Source of the DNA: an uncultured Prevotella sp.
GTDB lineage: Bacteria; Bacteroidota; Bacteroidia; Bacteroidales; Bacteroidaceae
Direction: 5' to 3'
DNA length: 43,430 nt
Assembly (NCBI GenBank): GCA_927910885.1
Contig: CAKMOD010000078.1
Location: forward strand, 1-43,430
Under the pieces are notes generated by a model. The model searched no databases and had not been told where the DNA came from. It was given only the letters and a program-made list of their open reading frames with translations. Shown in pieces: positions 7,283-16,346 of this stretch. Each line of letters begins with the position of its first letter. Position 1 is the first letter of the stretch. The translations under genes and the position numbers were made by a program.

Positions 7283-7314
7283 TTGTCGTTATTCATTTTT
7301 ATTTGTATATTTGC
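7283..7314 (+). promoter_or_regulatory. Promoter of manC
   Basis: TTG at 7283-7285, 20 bases, then TATATTTGC at 7306-7314. The leader to the manC ATG is about 22 bases. Confidence 0.7.
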
Positions 7315-7342
7315 AATCATATTAATTTTTTGATAAATAGTT

Positions 7343-8410
7343 ATGGCGCAAACAGATAATCATCTTGTCATTATGGCAGGTGGCGTAGGCGGTAGATTCT
7401 GGCCGATGAGTACTGCAGACTGTCCTAAGCAGTTTATTGACGTTTTAGGAGTAGGTAGATCACTGATCCAGTTGACCTATGATCGCTTTGCAGGTGTTGT
7501 TTCTTCTGACAATGTCTGGGTTGTCACGAACCAAAAGTATGTTTCTTTGGTCCATGAACAGCTCCCAGAGATTCCTTTGAATCATATATTGAGTGAGCCT
7601 TGTCGTCGTAATACAGCACCTTGTATTGCATACGTGAGCTGGCGTATCAAGAAAGAAAACCCAAAGGCTAATATTGTGGTGTCACCAAGTGATCATATTG
7701 TAACCAATGAAGCAGAGTTTAAGCGTGTAATCACTAACTGCTTGAAGTTTACCGCAGAGACTGATGCTGTGGTTACTTTGGGTATGAAACCAACACGTCC
7801 AGAAACGGGTTATGGCTATATACAAGCTGATCTTTCAACTGCTTCTGCACGTAATCGTGAGATTTATCGTGTAGATCAGTTCCGTGAGAAGCCTGATTTA
7901 CCAACAGCTGAGCAATATATTAAGCAGAATAACTTCTTCTGGAATGCAGGTATCTTTATTTGGAGTGCCTCTACTATTGTTAATGCTTTCCGTATCTATC
8001 AGCCAAGTATAGCAAGAATCTTTGAGCGTATCATGGATGTTTTGGATACTGTAGATGAGCAACGCGTGATTGATGAGGTATATCCTGAATGTGAGAATAT
8101 CTCTGTCGATTATGCTATTATGGAAAAGGCTGAGGAAATATTTGTTTGTCCTGCAGACTTTGGGTGGAGTGATTTAGGAACTTGGGGCTCGTTGCTTGCT
8201 CAGACACAACATGATATTTACGGTAATGCTGTTATTGGTAATGATGTTCATCTGTTTGATAGTAAGAACTGTATTATCCATACAACGGAAGAACGTAAGG
8301 TGGTTATCCAAGGTCTTGATGGCTATATAGTAGCTGAACAAGATGGCAAATTGCTTATCTGTCGCCTCTCAGAAGAGCAGCGTTTGAAGCAGTTTACGGG
8401 TGAAGGATAA
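7343..8410 (+). CDS. manC: Mannose-1-phosphate guanylyltransferase
   Basis: Makes GDP-mannose from mannose-1-phosphate and GTP, the donor for mannose and fucose in glycans; cytoplasmic. The 355-residue length fits the short form without the C-terminal isomerase domain. Visible motifs: the nucleotide-binding signature MAGGVGGRFWPMS (residues 11-23), the PKQF site just after, the EPCRRNTAPCIAY segment and the sugar-binding FWNAGIFIW. Start at ATG 7343, close behind a consensus promoter. It stands alone, followed by a hairpin at 8444-8479. The neighbouring rfbC at 1118 is a different nucleotide-sugar pathway. Confidence 0.95.
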   Translation: MAQTDNHLVIMAGGVGGRFWPMSTADCPKQFIDVLGVGRSLIQLTYDRFAGVVSSDNVWVVTNQKYVSLVHEQLPEIPLNHILSEPCRRNTAPCIAYVSWRIKKENPKANIVVSPSDHIVTNEAEFKRVITNCLKFTAETDAVVTLGMKPTRPETGYGYIQADLSTASARNREIYRVDQFREKPDLPTAEQYIKQNNFFWNAGIFIWSASTIVNAFRIYQPSIARIFERIMDVLDTVDEQRVIDEVYPECENISVDYAIMEKAEEIFVCPADFGWSDLGTWGSLLAQTQHDIYGNAVIGNDVHLFDSKNCIIHTTEERKVVIQGLDGYIVAEQDGKLLICRLSEEQRLKQFTGEG

Positions 8411-8443
8411 GTTTGCTTGATTTGAAATTATAAGTAAATAGTT

Positions 8444-8490
8444 TGCGTAGGTGCTGGTTTTAGATACTGGTCCTACGCATATCTCTTTTA
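8444..8490 (+). terminator. Terminator after manC
   Basis: Arms TGCGTAGG (8444-8451) and CCTACGCA (8472-8479), then TATCTCTTTTA. It is 33 bases past the manC stop. The T-run is interrupted, so strength is uncertain. Confidence 0.6.
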
Positions 8491-8590
8491 TGGCAGGAGA
8501 TTAGTTCAGAACGTTCTTATTGAAAGTTCAATTATTCAAATGCTTGTTGTTTGATTGATTCGACCACTTCGTTATTCTTATTCTGATGTT

Positions 8591-8665
8591 ATGTTGAGTG
8601 GTGTTAGGCCTTCGCACCATTGGTGCTCAGCCTCCGCACGCCTCGTGCTGGGTGTTCGCACATAG
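8591..8665 (+). repeat. 22-base-period array, CACnnnnnGTG family, copy 1
   Basis: Units at 8591-8612 (degenerate), 8613-8634, 8635-8656 and a partial unit from 8657. Each full unit begins CGCAC and carries an 11-base dyad: CACCATTGGTG, CACGCCTCGTG. The intergenic region 8411-8771 otherwise contains only the manC terminator; I see no consensus promoter for the next gene. Confidence 0.75.
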
Positions 8666-8771
8666 ATTGAAAAGGGTAAGGAACTTACTAATAGTTCTTT
8701 TACTATATTATAAGACTTCAATGATTACATAATTGGGAAGTGTTTGTCAGACGATTTGAAAATAAATATTC

Positions 8772-9807
8772 ATGATTATGATACTAAAACTTAAATTTAT
8801 TATATTCTTTGTTTTATGTTTTCCATTTACACTCTCTGCGCAGATTCCACAACTTGTGCGAATTAATCCGCAGCACCATTTTCAGCGAACAGTTCCAAAA
8901 GGGAATTATAGTGGATTGACATGGTTGGGGGGTAATCGCTATGCTGTTGTTTCAGATAAGACTGCACAAAGTGGTTTCTTTCTCTTTCGTATAGAGATAG
9001 ATTCTGTTAGTGGAGATATTAAAGAGGTCGTGAATGAAGGCTTTCAGTCGTCGGGGGGAGGCGAATAAAAGATGAAGAGGGGAATAGACTTTTTTTCCTA
9101 AGGATAGTACGTTGTTAATATCTCGTGAGGCAGATAATAGAATCTATGAATATGGGATGAATGGTAAACTGACGGGTAGAGAGTTAGCCATACCTTCTGT
9201 TTTCAGCACAGCAACACCAGCATATAGCTTTGAAGCTTTAACCTATAATGCTCAGACTCATCGTTTTTGGACAACTTCTGAAAGTACATTGAAGACAGAT
9301 GGACAACAAGCTAATGCAACGAATCAAGTGAAGAATCGGCTTCGTTTTCAGAGTTTTGATGACTCTTTTGCTCCGCAGGAACAGTATGCCTATTTGATGG
9401 ATGCAGTGGAGAATAATCCTTCTGCATCTAATTATGCAATGGGTGTACCAGCAATGACAGCCTTAGACGATGGAAAGTTGCTTGTTTTAGAGCGTGAATT
9501 CTTAGTGACTTCAAGTAAAATCGGTTCGTTTGTAGAGAATAAGATTTATTGTGTAGACCCTGCTCAGTCTATATCTATCAGCCAAGAAAAAGAGCTTGAT
9601 ACTGATAGCCCGTATATGCAGAAAACATTAATTGCAGCGTGGAAAACCTCATTGGGGCTGCTTCGTCAGAATCTTGCTAATTATGAGGGTATGTGTCTTG
9701 GCCCCCGCCTTGCAGACGGAAGCCAAGTTATAGTACTTTGTGCTGATAGTCAAGACCAATATGGTGGTGTTCTTCGCGATTGGTTTCGTACGATTATTAT
9801 TCGATGA
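8772..9807 (+). pseudogene. Esterase-like phytase-family protein, frameshifted
   Basis: Two open segments (8772-9068 and 9112-9807) together encode about 345 residues of an exported protein of the esterase-like/phytase-like family (PF13449 type). The first has a signal peptide ending LSAQ and a GLTWLGGNRYAVVSD propeller strand. The second continues with LLISREADNRIYEYG and ends with the family's typical YEGMCLGPRL and QYGGVLRDWFRTI. The break needs two single-base losses: one at the six-G run (9053-9058) and one at the seven-T run (9090-9096). Between them the third frame reads RIKDEEGN, which fits the family. Sequencing error in homopolymers, a true pseudogene, or tract-length phase variation are all possible. 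Substrate unknown; periplasmic location expected. Confidence 0.75.
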
Positions 9808-9831
9808 ACTCCATTCGGTTTAGCGCAGCTG

Positions 9832-10518
9832 TTATTTCATCTTCTTATGAAGTTTGCGCAAAGCCTTGTCACGAATCTGTCGTACACGTTCACGCTTTAG
9901 TCCCATATCCTCTGCAATCTCAGCCATAGTATAGTGTGCTCCAGCTAAGCCATAGATATAGGTGATAACACGTTTTTCACGATCATCAAGTATATCTAAG
10001 CCTTTTTGAATCTCATTACTGAGGATTTCTTGGTTAAGATGTTCATCAGCATGCTTTGAATTCTCGTTCTCAAGAATATGCTGTAGCGTGAAGTTATTAC
10101 CACTACCTACAGGGACTGGTTGGTCAATAGAGATAGCATGTGAACGTTTCTGTTCAAATCTACTTGTCTCGTTTTTAGGGAGTTTATAGAGTGTAGCCTG
10201 CTCCTTGATAGCCTCTTCCATCGCCTTACGGATATATGGAGCTGCAAAGACAACAAAGCGCACGCCTCTTGAACCGTCAAACTTCTGTGCAGCATACATC
10301 ATCCCAATATTTCCCTCGCTGATAAGGTCGTCTTCTCCCAATCCACGATTACGATATTGATGTGCCAAGGAAACAACAAACTTCAAGTTCGCTTTAGTTA
10401 GTTTCTCTAAGGCTCTTGCGTCGCCAATCTTTATCTTTTCTGCTAATTCCTGTTCTTCCTTGTCCGAAAGAAGTTGCTCATTAGCTATATCTTCGATGTA
10501 TTTTTCGTTTGAATTCAT
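9832..10518 (-). CDS. RNA polymerase sigma-70 family factor, divergent
   Basis: A 228-residue sigma factor. Region 1.2/2 is clear (LTKANLKFVVSLAHQYRNRG, then DLISEGNIGMMYAAQKFD), and region 4 is clear (LDDREKRVITYIYGL, then a helix-turn-helix ending KRERVRQIRDKALRKL). It is shorter than a primary sigma factor and region 3 is reduced to a linker. In region 2.3, the part that melts the promoter, the usual paired Trp is replaced by APYIRK, so melting behaviour may differ. It is the last gene of the glnS - TPR - DedA - sigma run and lies convergent to the phytase-like gene 24 bases away. It is not the housekeeping RpoD; its regulon is unknown. Confidence 0.9.
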   Translation of the reverse strand: MNSNEKYIEDIANEQLLSDKEEQELAEKIKIGDARALEKLTKANLKFVVSLAHQYRNRGLGEDDLISEGNIGMMYAAQKFDGSRGVRFVVFAAPYIRKAMEEAIKEQATLYKLPKNETSRFEQKRSHAISIDQPVPVGSGNNFTLQHILENENSKHADEHLNQEILSNEIQKGLDILDDREKRVITYIYGLAGAHYTMAEIAEDMGLKRERVRQIRDKALRKLHKKMK

Positions 10519-10553
10519 AACAAGAAGTTTTAGTTGAACATCAATATGTGGCG

Positions 10554-11204
10554 TTATGCCTGTTCTGATTGATTATTATCGTTCTTCTTTCTCTTTATAT
10601 ACCATTTAATAAGGAAGTAAAGACAAGCAAGAATAACCAAAATAATCAAGCCGAACTTGATATACTCTCCATACTCTAAAATCTTCTCTTCGAGCTGATC
10701 TTCTGGTACAAAAGAGTGCATATAATGTCCTAAGAAGGCAAGGATACTATGCCAAGAAGCAGCGCCTATCGTTGTATAAAGTAAGAACTTCCAATAATTC
10801 ATCTTTGCCAATCCTGCTGGAATGGAGATAAGATGGCGTATACCTGGTAAGAGACGACCTGTGATAGTAGCTACCATTCCATGGTCATCAAAGTATTTCT
10901 CACTCTTTTCAACCTTTTCCTGATTCAACAAGCATAGGTGTCCCCATTTACTATTGGCAAACTTATAGATGATAGGACGACCAAGATACCATCCTGCAAG
11001 ATAGTTTATAGATGCACCAACGTCTGCTCCTAAAGTGGAGAAAAGAATTACCAGCCATATATCAAGGTTGCCAGCAGCAGCATGATAGGCAGCAGGGGCA
11101 ACAACTAATTCTGATGGTACAGGGATAACTGTACTTTCAAGAAGCATCAAAATAAAGATGGTGCCATAGTTGAGATGTCCGAGCATGGATGTGATAAAAC
11201 TCAT
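10554..11204 (-). CDS. DedA family membrane protein
   Basis: A 216-residue inner-membrane protein with several hydrophobic segments. Family features: LESTVIPVPSELVVAPA in the first re-entrant region, ADVGASINYLAGWYLGR, and the GRLLPGIRHLISIPAGL motif with its conserved Arg. DedA proteins (SNARE-associated Golgi/VTT fold) include flippases of undecaprenyl phosphate and phospholipids. The C-terminus is a basic tail (WYIKRKKND) on the cytoplasmic side. It lies 28 bases downstream of the TPR gene and 35 bases before the sigma gene, so one transcript is likely. Substrate not determinable here. Confidence 0.92.
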   Translation of the reverse strand: MSFITSMLGHLNYGTIFILMLLESTVIPVPSELVVAPAAYHAAAGNLDIWLVILFSTLGADVGASINYLAGWYLGRPIIYKFANSKWGHLCLLNQEKVEKSEKYFDDHGMVATITGRLLPGIRHLISIPAGLAKMNYWKFLLYTTIGAASWHSILAFLGHYMHSFVPEDQLEEKILEYGEYIKFGLIILVILACLYFLIKWYIKRKKNDNNQSEQA

Positions 11205-11232
11205 AATGATATGTTATTAATTATAATTCAAT

Positions 11233-12429
11233 TTATTTAAAAATACTAATATAAGGATAGTCTTGTGGGCTTGTACCTTCTGGATAAAGGTCTGATAGTA
11301 TCAAAATACTCTCCTCTGGGTTTCTTTCAACGGCTTGTTGCAAGTATATTTTGAATTCTTTTTTTAGTTTTAATTCATAGCAACAACGTGCAAGGTAAGC
11401 AAAACCAATGTCCCAGTCGTCATCCATTTCAGGCAATAACGTACTAAAGATATTGTAAGCATATTCCACATATCCATTGTCAAAGGTTGAAATACCAATG
11501 TGAATGAGTGTCAGACTCTTACTCTTAGTTTCTGCTAATGCCAAATGATAATAACGTTGCGCTTCTGATGCATTGCCCTGCATGAGATGTATATGTCCGA
11601 TGGTAACATCAACGACAGTTGTATCTTGATTATGGCAGAGTTTCTTATAACGCTCGTAATATTTCAGAGCCTCCTCATAATTGCCAAGTGAAAAGAGGCC
11701 GTTTGCCTTATTGAGGACGGCTTCTTCATCATCAGGATTGATAGCAATAGAGTATTCACTTGATGTGATAGAATCCTTAATGTCATTTCTTAAAAGCTGG
11801 GTTTGGGCTAACTGATTCCAGTAAGGACCAGAATAAGGGTTGGCATCAAGTAACTCATTGAGGATAGACTCACTCTCTTTATACTTCCCACGACTTTTGA
11901 GAACACGTGCACGAAGTTCCTTGTAGTCGTTGTCTTCCGTCTTTGTTGAGCGGCTTAACCACTTCTCTACATATTCAGTTTCCTCATAATCAGAAAAGAG
12001 GGCAGCAACATCAAGGACGTAATCCTCACGGTCTTCTTGTGAAATAATTGCGTCGTACTGGCTTTGAAGGAAGTCATCTGCTTCTGCAGCCCTGTTGTCA
12101 ACAATCATAATTTCAGCCTTGAGATAGAGATAATCTAAATCAGTCTTATCGACAATCATCTCTGCAATCTCGTCAGCAAGTTGTGGGTCGTCGTTGCAGA
12201 ATAATGCCAAACGTGCCTTGAAAGAAAGTGGAATAGTGGCTGTCGGATACATGTGGATAGCATAATCTACAGCCTCTAAAGCCTTGTTATCCTCACCAAT
12301 ATAGTGGTAATATTCAGCAACATCAGTCAGTTCCTCAGGGTCGAGGAACTCGCTGATGTTGTCTTCCTGCAATTCTTCATATCTTCGAAGTAACTGCTTG
12401 AATTTATCACTTTGATAGTATATATCCAA
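11233..12429 (-). CDS. Tetratricopeptide-repeat protein
   Basis: A 398-residue, acidic, all-helical protein without a signal peptide, so cytoplasmic. Repeats are visible from about residue 45 (HYIGEDNKALEAVDYAIHMYP) through the middle (SEYSIAINPDDEEAVLNKA, LGNYEEALKYYERYKKL) to the C-terminus. TPR arrays are protein-binding scaffolds; the partner is unknown. It is 17 bases downstream of glnS, which suggests cotranscription and perhaps coupling. No catalytic domain is present. Confidence 0.88.
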   Translation of the reverse strand: MDIYYQSDKFKQLLRRYEELQEDNISEFLDPEELTDVAEYYHYIGEDNKALEAVDYAIHMYPTATIPLSFKARLALFCNDDPQLADEIAEMIVDKTDLDYLYLKAEIMIVDNRAAEADDFLQSQYDAIISQEDREDYVLDVAALFSDYEETEYVEKWLSRSTKTEDNDYKELRARVLKSRGKYKESESILNELLDANPYSGPYWNQLAQTQLLRNDIKDSITSSEYSIAINPDDEEAVLNKANGLFSLGNYEEALKYYERYKKLCHNQDTTVVDVTIGHIHLMQGNASEAQRYYHLALAETKSKSLTLIHIGISTFDNGYVEYAYNIFSTLLPEMDDDWDIGFAYLARCCYELKLKKEFKIYLQQAVERNPEESILILSDLYPEGTSPQDYPYISIFK

Positions 12430-12446
12430 ATCTAATTTTACTTTAG

Positions 12447-14177
12447 TTATACTTTGGCCTTCTTAGCCCAAGTATCCTTCATGCCAACAGTCTTGTTGAA
12501 CACGAGGTGATTGGCTGTTGTATCTGGGTCAAGCATGAAGTAGCCAGTACGCTGGAACTGTAAGTAATCTCCTGGTTTCTTCTCTGAGAGATACTGCTCA
12601 ACGTAGCACTCTGTACGTACGGTAAGACTCTCAGGGTTAAGGAGCTCGCGGAAATCACGCTCATCAGCAGCAGGATTCTCTACGTTGAACAAGCGGTCGT
12701 ATTCACGTACCTCTGCCTTTAAGCAATGGTCAGCGCTAACCCAGTGGAGAGTTTTTCCCTTGATTTTCCTATCTGCTCCAGAAGTTCCACTACGTGTTTC
12801 TGAATCGTATTCTGCATAGATTTCTATAATATTTCCTTCTGTATCTTTTTTGCAATAGTCAACTTCTGGACATTTAATAATGTATGCATTATTCAAACGT
12901 ACTTCATTCCCAGGACGTAATCGTTGGAATTTTCGTGGTGCATCCTCCATAAAGTCTGCACGTTCAATCCAAAGATTCTTTGAGAAGGTGATAGTATGTG
13001 AACCATCAGCCTCATTCTCTGGGTTGTTAATAGCTTCCATTTCCTCTGTCATACCTTCAGGATAGTTGGTAATAACAAGCTTTACAGGGTCGAGAACTGC
13101 ACTCACACGTGTTGCCTTCTTATTCAAGTCATCACGTACAGCAGCCTCCAACAATGCTACATCATTGAGTGCATCAAACTTGGTATAGCCAATAGAATCA
13201 ATGAAGTTACGGATAGATTCTGGAGAATAACCACGACGACGCATACCGCAGAGAGTAGGCATACGTGGGTCGTCCCAGCCCTTAACGAGTTTTTCATCAA
13301 CCAAATTGTGAAGCTTACGCTTTGACATTACTGTATAAGTAAGGTTCAAGCGGTTGAACTCAATCTGTCGTGGGCGGTTATCTGATAGGTTATCATCGGT
13401 ACCATCGCTTTCTTTTAAGAAGTCAATAAACTTATCATAGAGAGGACGGTGAGGCACAAACTCGAGTGTACAGATAGAGTGGGTAACACCCTCAAAGTAG
13501 TCACTCTGTCCGTGTGCAAAGTCATACATTGGATAGCAATGCCACTTTGTACCTGTACGATGATGTGGAATCTGAATGATTCGATATATGATAGGGTCAC
13601 GGAAGTGCATGTTAGGATTAGCCATATCAAGCTTTGCACGAAGTACCATGCTTCCCTCAACAGCCTCTGGCGTGTTCATCTGTTCAAACAGAGCAAGGCT
13701 CTCCTCTATAGGACGATCACGATAAGGTGATGCTGTACCAGGAGTTGTTGGTGTACCTTTCTGTATTGCGATCTGCTCAGAAGTCTGCTCGTCAACGTAC
13801 GCCAAGCCCTTCTTAATCATCCAAACAGCAAAGTCCCACAATTTCTCGAAGTAATCACTTGCATAATAAATGTTACCCCATTTGAAACCAAGCCAGCTAA
13901 TATCATGAAGGATATTCTCTACATACTCATTATTCTCCTTGCTTGGATTTGTATCATCAAAGCGAAGATTACAGATACCCTTATAATCCTCAGCTACACC
14001 AAAGTCCATACAAATCGCTTTTGCATGACCAATATGGAGATAGCCATTTGGCTCTGGTGGGAAACGTGTCTGAATACGTCCTCCGTTTTTACCCTTTGCG
14101 AGGTCTTCCTCTACCAGTTGCTCAACGAAGCTCAAGCTACGCTTCTCCTCATTGGTGTTGTTCTCTATCGTAGTCAT
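12447..14177 (-). CDS. glnS: Glutaminyl-tRNA synthetase
   Basis: Charges tRNA-Gln directly with glutamine; cytoplasmic. The 576-residue length fits the bacterial class I enzyme. The HIGH motif is at residues 48-51 in PEPNGYLHIGHAKAI, and the KMSKS counterpart is VMSKRKL before the C-terminal beta-barrel anticodon domains. FDDTNPSKE and the tRNA-binding insert (CTLEFVPHRPLYDKF) are also typical. Start at the ATG that precedes TTIENNTNEEKRS; a -7 box lies 24 bases upstream (14201-14209). It heads the four-gene leftward run that ends with the sigma factor. Confidence 0.98.
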   Translation of the reverse strand: MTTIENNTNEEKRSLSFVEQLVEEDLAKGKNGGRIQTRFPPEPNGYLHIGHAKAICMDFGVAEDYKGICNLRFDDTNPSKENNEYVENILHDISWLGFKWGNIYYASDYFEKLWDFAVWMIKKGLAYVDEQTSEQIAIQKGTPTTPGTASPYRDRPIEESLALFEQMNTPEAVEGSMVLRAKLDMANPNMHFRDPIIYRIIQIPHHRTGTKWHCYPMYDFAHGQSDYFEGVTHSICTLEFVPHRPLYDKFIDFLKESDGTDDNLSDNRPRQIEFNRLNLTYTVMSKRKLHNLVDEKLVKGWDDPRMPTLCGMRRRGYSPESIRNFIDSIGYTKFDALNDVALLEAAVRDDLNKKATRVSAVLDPVKLVITNYPEGMTEEMEAINNPENEADGSHTITFSKNLWIERADFMEDAPRKFQRLRPGNEVRLNNAYIIKCPEVDYCKKDTEGNIIEIYAEYDSETRSGTSGADRKIKGKTLHWVSADHCLKAEVREYDRLFNVENPAADERDFRELLNPESLTVRTECYVEQYLSEKKPGDYLQFQRTGYFMLDPDTTANHLVFNKTVGMKDTWAKKAKV

Positions 14178-14200
14178 ATTTTACTATTTATTATTATGCT

Positions 14201-14209
14201 GCAAAGTTA
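14201..14209 (-). promoter_or_regulatory. -7 box of glnS operon (TAACTTTGC)
   Basis: Minus strand reads TAACTTTGC. No TTG at the expected -33 position. Confidence 0.55.
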
Positions 14210-14462
14210 CTTATTTTTTCTCGTTTTTGATGCACTTTATTATAAATAATGGTGTATATTCTTGTATGTAGTTTGAAAAGAACTTTATAAAATGATTCTT
14301 GAGTGACGCTTTGAAAGGTTTATTGCTGATTCTGTAACGAAATAAAACCATTTTTCTTTATCTTTTTCAAGTGTTTAATAAAAGTGAATAAAACAGCCTG
14401 TCAGTGATAGGTGTATATGAGATAACAAATGTTCTGTTTTTGATAAAAAAGTTGCATAAAAG

Positions 14463-14495
14463 TTTGCACATATAAAAATAATGCCCTACCTTTGC
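14463..14495 (+). promoter_or_regulatory. Promoter of a candidate small RNA
   Basis: TTTG at 14463-14466, exactly 20 bases, then TACCTTTGC at 14487-14495. The transcript would start near 14500 and meet a terminator by 14590. Confidence 0.7.
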
Positions 14496-14499
14496 AAAC

Positions 14500-14590
14500 G
14501 TTATCCTGAATACAATCTTTTTACCTTAAAGAAACTAATACCTATTGAGATTGAATGCCCATCGCTGTGAAGCGTAGGGCATTTTTATTT
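14500..14590 (+). ncRNA. Candidate 90-nt small RNA
   Basis: A short unit with a full promoter and an intrinsic terminator but no plausible protein. A stem pairs CAATCT (14513-14518) with AGATTG (14548-14553), enclosing a 29-base loop. It is followed directly by a terminator: AATGCCC (14554-14560), a small inner CGC/GCG helix, GGGCATT (14577-14583), then TTTATTTTT. It lies in the 753-base gap between glnS and the NRAMP gene, about 290 bases before the latter's own promoter, so it is not simply that gene's leader. I do not recognise the family. The rest of the gap (14591-14880) is A/T-rich and holds nothing else I can support. Confidence 0.6.
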
Positions 14591-14881
14591 TTAGTAACTT
14601 TGATGTATTGTATTTTTATTTACAATATTCACTTTATGCGTTTTAGTTATCTTAAAATTAATATTATATTTTTCTTTATAGTTCATTTAAGTGTATTTCT
14701 AATTTATACTTAGGTGTAATTGTGACGATTCAAAGTGTATTTTAACGCTTAGTACCAATCTTTTGTTATTAGTTTTATTGTAGAATAGTATATGGTAAGA
14801 TTATACATTTAGTTTGAAGCGAACTTCCCTTAAATCCACCTACCTACTTGTTTGTATTTTTTTCAATATTTTCTTATTATC

Positions 14882-14914
14882 TTGTAGTTTGTCGTATAGA
14901 TATTGTAACTTTGC
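14882..14914 (+). promoter_or_regulatory. Promoter of the NRAMP transporter
   Basis: TTG at 14882-14884, 21 bases, then TAACTTTGC at 14906-14914. The predicted leader is only about ten bases, which favours ATG 14931 over the TTG at 14922 as start. Confidence 0.65.
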
Positions 14915-14930
14915 ATAAAACTTGAGCAAA

Positions 14931-16193
14931 ATGAAGAATATATTTAAAGAATTACGACGTAAGGACCACCCGCGTGTGCTGGGTGCCTTAGACATATTTA
15001 AGTTTATTGGTCCCGGACTTTTGGTGACTGTAGGTTTTATTGACCCTGGTAACTGGGCAAGTAATTTTGCTGCAGGTTCAGAGTATGGCTATGCATTGTT
15101 ATGGGTAGTAACCCTTTCAACGATTATGCTTATTGCTTTACAGCATAATGTTGCTCATCTTGGAATTGTGACAGGACTCTGTCTCAGTGAGGCTGCTGTT
15201 AAGTATGCACCCAAATGGATAGGTCGTCCCATTATTTTGAGTGCTATTCTTGCCAGTATCTCTACCTCTTTAGCTGAGATTTTAGGTGGTGCTATTGCGC
15301 TACAAATGCTCTTTGGTATAAGTATTCCAACGGGTTCTGTCTTAACAACAGTGGCTGTATTGATTATGCTGTTTACGAATAGCTATAAGAAGATGGAGCG
15401 TGCTATTATTGGCTTTGTGTCAATGATAGGTCTTTCGTTTGTCTATGAACTCTTCCTTGTTGATATTCACTGGCCTGCAGCCATTGAGGGAGCATTCGTT
15501 CCAACCGTTCCACAAGGTTCTCTTTTGATTATCATGAGTGTATTGGGAGCGGTTGTGATGCCTCATAATCTTTTCCTTCACTCTGAGATTGTACAGAGTC
15601 GCGAGATCTATTTGGAGGGTGACGAGCGTATCCAACACATGTTGAAGTATGAGTTTGTCGACACACTTTTCTCAATGATTGTGGGTTGGGCTATTAACTC
15701 TGCGATGATTCTTTTGGCAGCAAGTACATTCTTCTCTCATGGTCAGCACGTTGATGAACTGTCTCAGGCGCAAGCAATGTTACAACCGCTGTTGGGTAAT
15801 AATGCTGCGAATATATTTGCAATTGCCTTACTTTTAGCAGGTATTTCAAGTACGATAACCAGTGGAATGGCTGCGGGTAGTATCTTTTCTGGACTTTTTG
15901 GTGAGTCATATAATGCAAAAGATACGCACTCTATTGCTGGAATTGTCCTCTCATTAGGTATTGCCCTTCTGATGATATTCTTTATTGGTGACCCATTTAA
16001 GGGATTGATTATCTCACAGATGTTCCTTTCTGTCCAACTTCCTTTCACCGTTTTCTTACAAGTCGGTCTGACATCTTCTAAGCGTGTGATGGGAAAGTAT
16101 GCCAATAGTAAGTTGAATATGGTCTTCCTTTACTCGTTGGCAGGCATTGTCACCTTACTTAATATATGGCTCCTGATAGAGAGTATATCATAG
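14931..16193 (+). CDS. mntH: NRAMP-family divalent metal transporter
   Basis: A 420-residue inner-membrane protein with about 11 hydrophobic segments. It imports manganese and/or ferrous iron with protons. The two metal-binding signatures are present: DPGN at residues 38-41 in the first transmembrane helix and MPH at 210-212 in the sixth (VVMPHNLFLHSE). Asp38, Asn41 and the Met are the known metal ligands of the family. The gene stands alone, with its own promoter and a strong hairpin after it (16292-16328). An imperfect inverted repeat upstream (14704-14719) could be a metal-regulator site but is far from the promoter. The gene symbol is by family; Mn versus Fe preference is unknown. Confidence 0.92.
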   Translation: MKNIFKELRRKDHPRVLGALDIFKFIGPGLLVTVGFIDPGNWASNFAAGSEYGYALLWVVTLSTIMLIALQHNVAHLGIVTGLCLSEAAVKYAPKWIGRPIILSAILASISTSLAEILGGAIALQMLFGISIPTGSVLTTVAVLIMLFTNSYKKMERAIIGFVSMIGLSFVYELFLVDIHWPAAIEGAFVPTVPQGSLLIIMSVLGAVVMPHNLFLHSEIVQSREIYLEGDERIQHMLKYEFVDTLFSMIVGWAINSAMILLAASTFFSHGQHVDELSQAQAMLQPLLGNNAANIFAIALLLAGISSTITSGMAAGSIFSGLFGESYNAKDTHSIAGIVLSLGIALLMIFFIGDPFKGLIISQMFLSVQLPFTVFLQVGLTSSKRVMGKYANSKLNMVFLYSLAGIVTLLNIWLLIESIS

Positions 16194-16251
16194 TGGTGAT
16201 GTCTTGTAAGGTGGAATGTTGTAAAATAAATTCACATCTTAAAAATGAATA

Positions 16252-16346
16252 GATGCTTAATTGCGTTTCAATTGGGCGTTAATTGAGGTCTAAAAGGGCG
16301 TTAGTTGACATGCAACTAACGCCCTTTTGCAGTGCAGTTAAGCACC
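16252..16346 (+). repeat. 22-base-period array, GGGCGTTA family, copy B
   Basis: Units at 16252-16273, 16274-16295, 16296-16317 and 16318-16339, plus a start of a fifth. Two begin GGGCGTTA; the first begins GATGCTTAA like the first units of copies A and C. The fourth unit is the inverted form of the third, so the array folds into a hairpin. It lies between convergent genes. The rest of 16347-16535 is A/T-rich with no gene. Confidence 0.8.
16292..16328 (+). terminator. Strong hairpin after the NRAMP gene
   Basis: Perfect 16-base arms (16292-16307 and 16313-16328) with loop ACATG. The plus-strand arm ends in TTTT and the minus-strand arm also ends in TTTT, so it may stop transcription from both sides. 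It is built from array units of the 22-base family. Confidence 0.7.

Noticed and set aside
8591..8665. CRISPR array
   Set aside because: Units are contiguous 22-mers without distinct spacers, and no cas gene is present.
13905..14249. Plus-strand frames opposite the start of glnS
   Set aside because: Antisense shadows of the HIGH-motif region; no promoter or domain supports them.
14704..14719. Imperfect inverted repeat like a DtxR/MntR metal box upstream of the NRAMP gene
   Set aside because: Several mismatches and a distance of about 160 bases to the promoter; too weak to list as a site.
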